A DNA stretch of 11,126 bases from a bacterium. Lineage in GTDB: Bacteria; BMS3Abin14. How positions within the stretch are numbered: position 1 is the stretch's first letter; every line of letters begins with the position of its first letter. The notes beneath the pieces were generated by a model that was not told the DNA's origin, made no database searches, and saw only the letters and a list, made by a program, of their open reading frames with translations. Where the stretch lies: contig CP070682.1 of assembly GCA_020352595.1 (NCBI GenBank), positions 1,927,345 to 1,938,470 of the forward strand, given 5' to 3'. Below are positions 1 through 6,526 of this stretch, piece by piece. The position numbers and the translations under genes are program-made.

Positions 1-207
1 ACTGAGCACTATGGGTGATTTTCCGAGATAGCGTCTGATGTCCACCTCGTTTCCTGCCAGGTCTTTGAGAGCAAAGGCCGGGGCGGGTGAACCTTCTGGC
101 AGGAAATCCGCGGATTTTGGCTGCGATGAGGGTTCCTGGGCGAGAACTGCCACGGGAAGGCTCAGGATGACGGCAAGGGCTGTGGCGAGGATGGATCTTC
201 GTGACAT
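1..207 (-). CDS. Exported redoxin / TlpA-like thiol-disulfide protein, 5' part only (partial)
   Basis: Reading the minus strand from the ATG at 207-205 gives 69 codons with no stop before the window edge, so only the N-terminus is visible. Residues 1-23 form a signal peptide: MSRRS, a hydrophobic core, then VLA before a likely cleavage at Gln24. After a short polar linker, residues 39-69 match the opening of AhpC/TSA and TlpA-like redoxins: a GSPAPAF block (39-45), then LKDLAGNEVDI, then a YLGK-type turn (60-63) before a beta strand. The CxxC or peroxidatic Cys that would separate a thioredoxin-like reductase from a peroxiredoxin lies outside the window. An AAAGGAAG ribosome-binding site ends about 7 nt before the ATG, which supports this start. 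The gene is divergent from the exported nuclease gene, 60 bp apart. Family call is good; subfamily is open. Confidence 0.75.
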   Translation of the reverse strand, partial: MSRRSILATALAVILSLPVAVLAQEPSSQPKSADFLPEGSPAPAFALKDLAGNEVDIRRYLGKSPIVLS

Positions 208-267
208 GATCGCTTCCTTTCGAAGTGGAGGCCGTCGGGCCGTTTTCTCATCAGGTAACCAATAAAC

Positions 268-1089
268 ATGATACCACAGCGAAATGTGCGGTTCACCACG
301 CTGATATGCATTCTCCTGGCGGCCGGCCTCTGGGCAAGTGCGGCCCTGGCCGGGACGCTGATGCAGGTCCGGGTGGACCGGGTTCTGGACGGCGACACGG
401 TTGTTATCGAAGGAGGGGAGAGGGTGCGGCTTCTGGGAATCGACGCTCCGGAAAAGGGGGAACCTTTCTCCGAACTGGCCCTGAAACGGCTTCGCGAGAT
501 GACGAGCGGCAGGATCGTCGAGCTCGACGTCTGCGGCGAGCGTGATCCCTACGGACGCATGCTGGCTTTGATCCGAGTGGGGGGGGAAAACGTCAACAGC
601 GCTCTTCTGAGGGAAGGGCTGGCCCTTCCCATGCTCATTCCGCCGTGCGGCAGACCGGTGGCGGCTGCTGTCCTGAGGGACGCCTCCCGAGCCCTGATAG
701 AGGGAAAGGGACTGTATGCGGATCCGGAATACGAGGTGGTTTCCCACGAGAGGGCGGCGGATCACATCGGACGCAAAGTGGTTGTCAAGGGGCGTGTCCG
801 GAAACTTTTCAAAGGGGGCAAGGCCTGGCACCTGAACTTCGAGGAGGACTGGAAGACAGACTTCACGGCTGTCCTCTTCCGGGAGGGCAGGCAGCGGTTC
901 GAGGAACTGGGTCTGGATCCGGAGGATCTGGTGGGAACCGAAGTGCTGGTCATCGGAAAGGTGAAGCAGTATAACGGACCTGAGATCGTCCTGAGGGGAC
1001 CGGACCGGATCCTGCCCATCGCGGTGACGGCACCGGAGAGTGGAACCGGTGGTGAAAAAGGGACGGGATGGCGGGAAGATGGCCGGTGA
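268..1089 (+). CDS. Exported staphylococcal-nuclease-like (TNase) protein with C-terminal OB-fold-like domain
   Basis: This 273-residue protein begins with a signal peptide (1-28, ending ALA before Gly29), so it should act in the envelope or outside the cell. Residues 31-150 form a thermonuclease fold. DGDT (41-44) and Asp59 are the calcium-site acids. RLLGIDAPE (54-62) supplies Arg54 and Glu62, and RDPYGR (92-97) supplies Arg97; these correspond to Arg35, Glu43 and Arg87 of S. aureus nuclease, so the catalytic set is complete and calcium-dependent phosphodiester cleavage of DNA or RNA is expected. Residues about 155-255 are a second beta-rich unit (GRKVVVKGRV to VLVIGKVKQYNGPEIVL) that reads as an OB-fold, probably for nucleic-acid binding. 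The mature chain has just two cysteines, Cys89 and Cys127, a possible disulfide. The ribosome-binding site is weak (AGGT, 12 nt upstream). It is first of three closely spaced plus-strand genes. Confidence 0.92.
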   Translation: MIPQRNVRFTTLICILLAAGLWASAALAGTLMQVRVDRVLDGDTVVIEGGERVRLLGIDAPEKGEPFSELALKRLREMTSGRIVELDVCGERDPYGRMLALIRVGGENVNSALLREGLALPMLIPPCGRPVAAAVLRDASRALIEGKGLYADPEYEVVSHERAADHIGRKVVVKGRVRKLFKGGKAWHLNFEEDWKTDFTAVLFREGRQRFEELGLDPEDLVGTEVLVIGKVKQYNGPEIVLRGPDRILPIAVTAPESGTGGEKGTGWREDGR

Positions 1090-1128
1090 ACCTTATTTCC
1101 CTGTGGATTCGGGACAGGGGGGAGCGCT

Positions 1129-2319
1129 TTGAGGAAACTCTGGACCCTGATATTGCTCCTGCTCATCGGGGCCGCGGGATTGTATCTCCTGGGCCCGCGT
1201 CCTGCCGTGATGCCTCCCTGGCGGCCGGACATCCAGTCCAGCGGAGGCGGTGCGGCTTCGGAACTCAACGCCAGGGGCGTGGAGGAACTCTCACAGGGCA
1301 GGGAACAGGAGGCTCTTTCCAATTTCAGGGAGGCGGCCGGGCTGGAACCCCGTAACCCTGTCGTGCTCAGGAACCTGAGCATAGCCCTTGCCAGGTCTGC
1401 CATGTCGGGCGACCTGGCTGAAGGGGAGGCGCTGGACATGCTCGGGGAGGCGCTGGAAATATGGCCGGCCAATCCCGAGGCGCTCGACGGCCTTTCCACC
1501 ATCCATTACAGGAACGGGCGCTACGCGGACGCCCTCCAGTACGCCCGGCGACTGAGGCAGGTGATGCCGGACAGACCTGACCTCGAGGAATACGTCGCCC
1601 ATCTGAACCGGCGGGTGCAGGATGAAGAGGGCATGGTGGCTGAATCGGGCGATAACTTCCGGCTCCTTTACAGCGGCACCAGAAGACTCCAGTACGAGGG
1701 GGAGATCCTTGCCATGCTGCAGGGCGAGATGGACGCCATGACGGCGGCCCTGGGCATCTTTCCCGACCAGCCGGTTGACGTCCTCCTGCTGACGGACGAC
1801 CTCGGCCAAAGGGCCGATCCCATGGACCCGCTTCTGCAGGGTCTCTACGACGGGCGTATCCGCCTTTTCCTCGGACAGGGGATCGGCGACAGGGATAAGC
1901 TCCTGCTGACGGTGCGGCACGAGATGGTCCACGCTCTCCTCCACAGGGCCGCGGGCGAGTTGCCGGGCTGGGTCCAGGAAGGCATAGCCCAGAAGGTGGG
2001 CGAGGATCCGGACCCCGCGCGTCTGAGGGAGGCCAGGGATTACGTCCTCCGGGCCTTGAAGGAAGGGCAAGACGTGGATATGGGGTCCCTGGACAACAGT
2101 TTTGTGCAGTTGCAGGCCGACGAACGCAACCTGGCCTACGCCTCCAGCCTCCTGTTCATGGATTTCATGACCGAGCGCTACGGCAACACATTCATCCCCA
2201 CCTTCGTGTGGGAAATGTCCCAGGGAACATCTGCCTTCAATGCTGTGGAGAAGATCACAGGGAAGGGGTTTGCCGAGATCCAGGCCGCCTTCAACAGGCG
2301 GCTCAAGGAAGGGAGCTGA
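1129..2319 (+). CDS. Membrane-anchored TPR protein with a peptidase MA-like zinc metallopeptidase domain
   Basis: The start is TTG at 1129, preceded by a purine-rich ribosome-binding run at 1113-1124. The 396-residue product opens with a single hydrophobic helix (about 4-21) that looks like a signal anchor, leaving the rest outside the membrane. Residues about 43-160 are TPR-like helix pairs (ELNARGVEELSQGREQEAL; NPEALDGLSTIHYRNGRYADAL). The C-terminal half is a gluzincin-type domain: HEMVH at 264-268 supplies two zinc histidines and the catalytic Glu265, and Glu284 in WVQEGIAQ is the likely third ligand. This HExxH plus WxxEG(I/L)A arrangement is that of the peptidase MA family. The substrate is unknown; the TPRs suggest a protein partner. 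It follows the nuclease gene after 39 bp and stops two bases before der, so the three are probably co-transcribed. Confidence 0.85.
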   Translation: MRKLWTLILLLLIGAAGLYLLGPRPAVMPPWRPDIQSSGGGAASELNARGVEELSQGREQEALSNFREAAGLEPRNPVVLRNLSIALARSAMSGDLAEGEALDMLGEALEIWPANPEALDGLSTIHYRNGRYADALQYARRLRQVMPDRPDLEEYVAHLNRRVQDEEGMVAESGDNFRLLYSGTRRLQYEGEILAMLQGEMDAMTAALGIFPDQPVDVLLLTDDLGQRADPMDPLLQGLYDGRIRLFLGQGIGDRDKLLLTVRHEMVHALLHRAAGELPGWVQEGIAQKVGEDPDPARLREARDYVLRALKEGQDVDMGSLDNSFVQLQADERNLAYASSLLFMDFMTERYGNTFIPTFVWEMSQGTSAFNAVEKITGKGFAEIQAAFNRRLKEGS

Positions 2320-2321
2320 CA

Positions 2322-3653
2322 ATGCCTGTCGTGGCCATCGTGGGGAGGCCCAACGTGGGAAAGTCCACGCTTTTCAACCGGATCCTGGGCAGGAGGCAGG
2401 CCATCGTCGAGGACGAGCCGGGCGTGACCCGTGACAGGAACTATGGAGCCGCGTCCTGGGCCGGGCGGGAGTTCACTCTGGTGGATACAGGGGGGCTTGA
2501 CCCCCTGGCCGAGGAAGGCCTCTTCACCCTCACCAGGCAGCAGGCCCTTGTTGCCGTCCAGGAGGCGGACGTCATCCTCTTCGTGGTGGACACGCGGTCC
2601 GGGCTGACCGCCACTGACGACGAGGTCGCCAGACTCCTGCGCCGTACCGACAAACCCGTCGTGGTCATCGCCAACAAATCGGAGGGACAGTCCAGGGAAC
2701 TGGAATCCTCCCAGTTCTACAGCCTCGGGCTGGGTGAGGTCTTTCCCGTGTCGGCGCTCCACGGAACAGGAGTTGCCGAGGCGCTCGAGCACCTGGTGGA
2801 GGTGCTTCCCGAGAAGGAACTTCCGGCGGAGGAAAGCCACGACATCAGGGTGGCTGTCGTCGGGAGGCCGAACACGGGGAAGTCCACCCTCATCAACCGG
2901 ATCCTGGGGGAGGAAAGGGTCCTCGTCTCGGAAGTGCCCGGCACCACCGCCGATACCGTTGATACGCTGGTTGTCAGAGGTGAGAGAAGATACCTGTTCG
3001 TGGACACGGCGGGCGTACGGCGCAAGGCGAGGGTCAGCAAGGGCCTGGAGCACTATTCCGTTCTTCGAGCGTTATCAGCCGTTGAGCGCTGTCAGGTGTG
3101 CCTCCTCCTGGTGGAGGGGCAGCAGGGCATGGTGGACCAGGACCTCCGGATCGCGGGGCTCGTGGAGGAAAGGGGACGGGGCCTCGTGCTATGCCTCAAC
3201 AAGTGGGACCTGGTGGAAAAGGACCACCGGACCTTTGACGCCATGGCCAGGGAGATAAGGGAAAAGATGTTCTTCTTCGCCCACGCTCCCATCATATCCA
3301 TCTCGGCGCTCACAGGCCTGCGGGTGGAGAGGATCTTCGAAGTGGTGGAGGATGTATACAGGGAGACCGGCCGACAGTTGACCACCCGCCAGGTCAACGA
3401 AGTGGTCCTGAAGGCGGTGGAGCGGTTTCAGCCGCATCTTGTTCGCGGCCGCAGGCTGAAGTTCTACTACGCGACGCAGGTAGGTGTCCATCCGCCGACC
3501 TTCGTCATCTTCACAAACCGCCCCGGGGAGATCAAGGACAGTTACATCCGCTACCTGGAGAGGACCATGCGGGAGGAGTTCGGCTTCGTGGGGACACCCA
3601 TCCGCCTGCGCTTCAAGAGGGGCAGGGAGGACAGGAAAAAAAGTGGAAGGTAG
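2322..3653 (+). CDS. der: Ribosome-assembly GTPase Der (EngA)
   Basis: Der is the tandem-GTPase factor needed for maturation of the 50S subunit. The 443-residue product has the full architecture. GTPase 1 has GRPNVGKST (8-16), DTGG (55-58) and NKSE (118-121). GTPase 2 has GRPNTGKST (181-189), DTAG (228-231) and NKWD (293-296). A KH-like domain (about 350-432) follows, then a basic tail. G4 of domain 1 ends in Glu instead of Asp, which I recall from other Der proteins. In GTPase 2 the usual PGTTRD switch sequence reads PGTTAD (206-211), losing an Arg that is normally conserved. The ATG at 2322 has an AAGGAAGGGAG ribosome-binding site at 2306-2316 and starts two bases after the previous stop; upstream in-frame starts would lie inside the peptidase gene. 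The last three codons and the stop fall inside the heptamer array that begins at 3641. Confidence 0.98.
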   Translation: MPVVAIVGRPNVGKSTLFNRILGRRQAIVEDEPGVTRDRNYGAASWAGREFTLVDTGGLDPLAEEGLFTLTRQQALVAVQEADVILFVVDTRSGLTATDDEVARLLRRTDKPVVVIANKSEGQSRELESSQFYSLGLGEVFPVSALHGTGVAEALEHLVEVLPEKELPAEESHDIRVAVVGRPNTGKSTLINRILGEERVLVSEVPGTTADTVDTLVVRGERRYLFVDTAGVRRKARVSKGLEHYSVLRALSAVERCQVCLLLVEGQQGMVDQDLRIAGLVEERGRGLVLCLNKWDLVEKDHRTFDAMAREIREKMFFFAHAPIISISALTGLRVERIFEVVEDVYRETGRQLTTRQVNEVVLKAVERFQPHLVRGRRLKFYYATQVGVHPPTFVIFTNRPGEIKDSYIRYLERTMREEFGFVGTPIRLRFKRGREDRKKSGR

Positions 3654-3738
3654 AAAGTGGAAAGGGGAAAGAGGGTGTCTGGCGTCTGGTGTCTGGTGTC
3701 TTTTCTTGGACCCAGAACCTGGAACCTGGACCCTTTCT
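3641..3738 (+). repeat. Heptamer-periodic (7-bp) degenerate repeat array
   Basis: Fourteen consecutive 7-bp units lie in one register, the motif drifting in steps. AAGTGGA-type units occupy 3641-3675 (AAGTGGA itself at 3641 and 3655), TGTCTGG-type units 3676-3703 (at 3676 and 3690, with CGTCTGG at 3683), and CCTGGAA-type units 3711-3731 (3718 and 3725). The layout recalls the heptanucleotide short tandem repeats (STRR) of heterocystous cyanobacteria, though the motifs differ. The first two units contain the last three codons and the stop of der. The periodicity is read directly; any function is unknown. Confidence 0.8.
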
Positions 3739-3743
3739 TTCCT

Positions 3744-3777
3744 GTCATCGCGAGCCGCATCCGAGCGACGCGATCTC
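3744..3777. repeat. REP-like short palindromic element
   Basis: The element begins GTCATCGCGAG (3744-3754) and ends GCGATCTC (3770-3777). ATCGCG (3747-3752) and CGCGAT (3769-3774) form a perfect 6-bp stem around a 16-nt loop. The ends match, with one change each, the GTCATTGCGAG...GCAATCTC hairpin repeats that I recall from many unrelated bacterial genomes; that comparison is from memory. It sits directly after the heptamer array. Confidence 0.5.
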
Positions 3778-3781
3778 GGCA

Positions 3782-3823
3782 GACGGAGCGACTGGGCGAG
3801 GGGGAGACTGGGAGACGGAGCGA
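3782..3823 (+). repeat. Direct repeat GACGGAGCGA, two copies
   Basis: GACGGAGCGA occurs at 3782-3791 and 3814-3823, with GA-rich filler between them that includes GAGACTGG followed by GAGACGGA. It lies between the REP-like hairpin and the terminator-like hairpin and seems to belong to the same composite repeat region. No function is apparent. Confidence 0.55.
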
Positions 3824-3860
3824 GTTCGCGGGTTTCCCGCTCTGAACTCTGAACTTTTTT
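3822..3860 (+). terminator. Putative intrinsic terminator of the der transcript
   Basis: GAGTTC then GCGGG (3822-3832) pair with CCCGC (3836-3840) and, after a TCT bulge, GAACTC (3844-3849). This gives an 11-bp stem with a TTT loop. Six T residues at 3855-3860 follow five bases after the stem. The bulge and the small offset of the T run make it imperfect. It would end the nuclease-peptidase-der transcript. The 3' arm is drawn from the TCTGAAC heptamers, so repeat and terminator overlap. Confidence 0.45.
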
Positions 3861-3868
3861 CTCTGAAC
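3841..3868 (+). repeat. Second heptamer block (TCTGAAC units)
   Basis: TCTGAAC occurs at 3841, 3848 and 3862, with TTTTTTC filling the slot at 3855, so a strict 7-bp register holds across four units. The register differs from that of the first array at 3641-3738. The block ends 16 bp before the ATG of the exonuclease-like gene and occupies the place where a promoter or leader would be expected. Confidence 0.7.
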
Positions 3869-3884
3869 TGCACCCTGCGATGCC

Positions 3885-4367
3885 ATGCTGAAAGCTTACC
3901 TCGACATCGAGACCACGTACGACGGGCAGATAAGCGTGGTGGGCATCCATATCCCCGGCAGGGACATTGTCCAGTTGACCGGGGGGGAGGTCACGGACCT
4001 CAACCTGTCCCGTGCCTTGGATGGCGTTGAGACGCTGGTCACCTTCAACGGTGCCTGTTTCGACCTTCCAGTTATCAGGCGTGTTACTGGCCTGGACCTG
4101 TGCGACATAACCAGTCACAGGGATCTGCTGGCGGTGTGCCGGGGCCGCGGTATCCGGGGGGGGCTCAAGCGCGTGGAGGCCCTCTTCGGGATACAGAGGA
4201 CCGCCGGGGTCGTGGACGGGAAATACGCCCCGCACCTGTGGCACCGATGGGAAACGGCGGCCGACGAGGAGGCTCTCGGTCAGCTGCTGGCCGACCATCG
4301 CGATGACTGTGTGAACCTCGAGATCCTGGAGAACATACTGGACGGGCTGGAGGGGGAAGAGTCCTGA
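3885..4367 (+). CDS. Small single-domain RNase H-like (YprB/RNase_H_2 type) 3'-5' exonuclease
   Basis: The 160-residue product looks like one RNase H-fold exonuclease domain of the DEDD superfamily. YLDIETT places Asp7 and Glu9 in motif I; TFNGACFDLPVI places Asp60 in motif II; HRDDCVNL near the C-terminus (138-145) places Asp141 in motif III. This set matches the ribonuclease H-like domain found in YprB-type proteins, here without the extra TPR or helicase parts some relatives carry. It probably trims single-stranded nucleic acid with two metal ions; the substrate is unknown. The ATG at 3885 is the only in-frame start available, because a TGA lies in frame at 3864. No ribosome-binding site is visible: the upstream DNA is repeat sequence. 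It follows der in the same direction, but the probable terminator between them argues against simple co-transcription. It converges on the receptor gene 69 bp downstream. Confidence 0.83.
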   Translation: MLKAYLDIETTYDGQISVVGIHIPGRDIVQLTGGEVTDLNLSRALDGVETLVTFNGACFDLPVIRRVTGLDLCDITSHRDLLAVCRGRGIRGGLKRVEALFGIQRTAGVVDGKYAPHLWHRWETAADEEALGQLLADHRDDCVNLEILENILDGLEGEES

Positions 4368-4436
4368 GTCGGAGACGCGGTGAGGCGGGGCCGCGGGGAT
4401 GGGGGTTGCGCGGGCGCTTGGGCCATCGGAAAAGTG

Positions 4437-6434
4437 CTACACCCCGAACATCTCCAGCTCCTTGAGGAGGTCCTTGCCCAGCTGGCGCCATTCCTGGAGA
4501 CTCACGAAGAGGGTCTCGAAAACCTGTTCCGATTCGCTGATGGTGATCATGAGGGTACGGCTGCCGTTCTGGTTTAGCTTTGCCGTCTCGCTGAGCCTGT
4601 AACTGATCTCGGTCATGGTCTGGGCCGACTGGGTGATGACTCCCGTCTTGCCACGCTGCCGGTCCGCGCCCTCCTTGAGGCTTGTGGCCACCTTGGTGAC
4701 GCCCTCGGCCGTCTCGACGACACTGACGGCGGCATCGGCCTGTCTCAGGGTCTCATCCCTGATCATGAGGCTCATGTCGTGCGAGTGCCGGAAACTCTCG
4801 TCGATGCGATTGAACACATCCTCCACCCTGGCGGTCTTTTCCACAGTCGACCCGATGGCCTCCCGGATGCGCTGCGTACCTTCCGTGACGAGTTCGATGT
4901 CCCTCTCGAACCAGTTCATGGCGTCACGGATGGACCCCGTGGATTCCTCCACTCCCCGGGAGAGCTTCCGGATCTCCTCGGCCACAACACCGAAGCTCCT
5001 TCCCTGGGAGCCGGCCTGAGCAGCGATTATTGAGGCGTTGAGTGCCAGGAGCTTGGTCTGGTCCATGACCTCGTCAATGACCTGGATGGTCTCCTTGACG
5101 GTCTCCGAACGCCGGGAGAGGTCATCGATGGTTTCGGAGAACTCGCTGCTGATCCTGTCCAGGCCCTGGATGCCCTCGCGCGCGTCATGGAACACCTCGA
5201 TGCCGCTCTTGACCTCCCGGCTCACAAGTTCGTCGGCCTTGGCCGAGTCCTCGACCCGGGACTTGATGTCCTGAAGGGACGTCATCATGTTCCTGACCAC
5301 GACGGCGATCTCCTGCATGGAGGACATGAGGTCGTCCATGCGCTTGAGCACCTCGATCCCCAGTGTGTCGAACTCCTTGGCAGTGGCCGTCCCCGTGTCC
5401 GCCGACGCCAGGATCTCTGCCGAGTCTGAGGCCAGCGAGTCGGCCGCGTTGCGCAGATCGGTGGTGGCCCTGGCCAGCTTCTGGATCTCCACGGAATACC
5501 TTTCCCTCTTGGACTTGATGGTGGCGAAGGCCTGTTCCATGAGGTCGTCCATCCTGCGGATGCCCTGGATGAGCCGGATGTTGGATATGGCCACGGAGGT
5601 CTGGTCGGCGAGGACCTTGATGATGTCCACCTCCTCATCGTTGATGGGGGTCTTCTTGAATTTGTTGTCCACGGCGAAGAGGCCGACGGGCTCGTTACCG
5701 TCGTGGAAGGGGATGAGCATGAAGGAAACACTCCTTATGGCCTTGATGCGGTCGTACGGGGGAGCGAGACGGTAATCCGGTTTCATCTCGGCAGGATCCT
5801 TGATGACGTACGGGCTGTCATCGGCTATGGTCAACCAGATGACGCCCCCCTTTTCGTTCATGGGCACGCGGATGTTCTCGATGGGTTCGTTCAGGTTCCC
5901 CCTGGCCTCGACACACTCGAGCATCTCCTTTTCCCTGTTGACGACGAAGATGTTCACACGGTCGAAGTCGAGGATGTCGTGAATGCCGTCCGCGCACAGG
6001 CGGAAGACCTCCTCCAGGCTGGCGGATTTCTGGATGGAGGCGCTCACCTGCGTGATGCCGTTCATGCGCTTGTGGAGGATGAAGTGCCGCTTCTCGAACA
6101 GTTCCTCCTTGGCCATGAAGAGCTTGTAGGTCTCCGCCATCCGCTGCTGCTCACCGATAAGTTTCGAGTCCTTCTTCCCGATGAGGTAGCCGAAGACACC
6201 CATGACCGAGGAAGTGCCCAGGAGCATGTAGAGGAGGATATGGGTGTTCCTCCTCTCGATGAAATAGAGTTCCCTGATGTAGGAGAAGTAGGTGGCCCCT
6301 TCCGGCGTGGAGAGCAGGGCGTCAAAGAGCAGCCAGCCGAAAGGCGCAAGGAGCCCCAGCATGATGCCGAGGAGCGCGTACCTCGCGGGACGGCCTGAAA
6401 AGAGAGAAATGTGGCCTGAAGAGGGCGATTCCAT
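4437..6434 (-). CDS. Membrane methyl-accepting chemotaxis-type receptor with cytoplasmic GAF domain
   Basis: From the ATG at 6434 the product is 665 residues. Two transmembrane helices (about 19-41 and 64-86) flank an outer loop of only about 22 residues, so sensing is probably internal. A GAF domain spans about 140-287 (VFRLCADGIHDILDFDRVNI at its start, PVGLFAVDNKF near its end). No HAMP domain is evident. A long coiled-coil hairpin then runs to the C-terminus with its tip near 458-492 (LLALNAS, GRSFGVVAEEIRKLS). The arms on either side of the tip are nearly equal, about 187 residues each. The tip lacks two usual residues: where typical receptors have NAAIEAARAG this one has NASIIAAQAG (466-475). 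There is no C-terminal CheR-tether pentapeptide. The start is uncertain: GTG 6464 and TTG 6446 are in frame, and none of the three has a strong ribosome-binding site. A putative promoter lies at 6498-6526. It should signal through CheW/CheA or a related kinase, none of which is in this window. Confidence 0.9.
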   Translation of the reverse strand: MESPSSGHISLFSGRPARYALLGIMLGLLAPFGWLLFDALLSTPEGATYFSYIRELYFIERRNTHILLYMLLGTSSVMGVFGYLIGKKDSKLIGEQQRMAETYKLFMAKEELFEKRHFILHKRMNGITQVSASIQKSASLEEVFRLCADGIHDILDFDRVNIFVVNREKEMLECVEARGNLNEPIENIRVPMNEKGGVIWLTIADDSPYVIKDPAEMKPDYRLAPPYDRIKAIRSVSFMLIPFHDGNEPVGLFAVDNKFKKTPINDEEVDIIKVLADQTSVAISNIRLIQGIRRMDDLMEQAFATIKSKRERYSVEIQKLARATTDLRNAADSLASDSAEILASADTGTATAKEFDTLGIEVLKRMDDLMSSMQEIAVVVRNMMTSLQDIKSRVEDSAKADELVSREVKSGIEVFHDAREGIQGLDRISSEFSETIDDLSRRSETVKETIQVIDEVMDQTKLLALNASIIAAQAGSQGRSFGVVAEEIRKLSRGVEESTGSIRDAMNWFERDIELVTEGTQRIREAIGSTVEKTARVEDVFNRIDESFRHSHDMSLMIRDETLRQADAAVSVVETAEGVTKVATSLKEGADRQRGKTGVITQSAQTMTEISYRLSETAKLNQNGSRTLMITISESEQVFETLFVSLQEWRQLGKDLLKELEMFGV

Positions 6435-6497
6435 TTTTGCCAGCAAGGTCGGACGGATCCTCACTCCACGGTGAATACAACGTTGAAACTTCGCAGG

Positions 6498-6526
6498 AAG
6501 ATAGCCTATTTGGCGAGTTACATCAA
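6498..6526 (-). promoter_or_regulatory. Putative sigma-70-type promoter of the receptor gene
   Basis: On the minus strand TTGATG (6526-6521) and TATCTT (6503-6498) are 17 bp apart; each matches consensus at four of six positions. Transcription would begin near 6490, upstream of all three candidate receptor starts (6464, 6446, 6434). The local DNA is visibly more AT-rich than its surroundings. The match is modest. Confidence 0.35.

Noticed and set aside
2208..2321. N-terminal extension of der to an in-frame ATG at 2208
   Set aside because: It overlaps the peptidase gene by 112 bp; the ATG at 2322 has a strong ribosome-binding site and begins at the normal Der N-terminus.
1291..2322. 343-codon minus-strand open frame opposite the peptidase gene
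   Set aside because: The opposite strand has a clear TPR and HExxH protein. The antisense product has no recognisable motif.
3641..3868. CRISPR array
   Set aside because: The units are 7 bp with no spacers of constant length and no repeats of 20-40 bp.
3189..4298. Long open frame on the minus strand (369 codons) across the end of der, the repeat gap and the exonuclease gene
   Set aside because: It is antisense to two well-supported genes, runs through repeat DNA, has low-complexity sequence and matches no family I know. High GC makes such shadow frames common.
4368..4436. Bidirectional terminator between convergent genes
   Set aside because: The gap is G-rich with only very short self-complementary stretches such as GCGCGGGCGC, whose loop would be too small, and there are no T runs.
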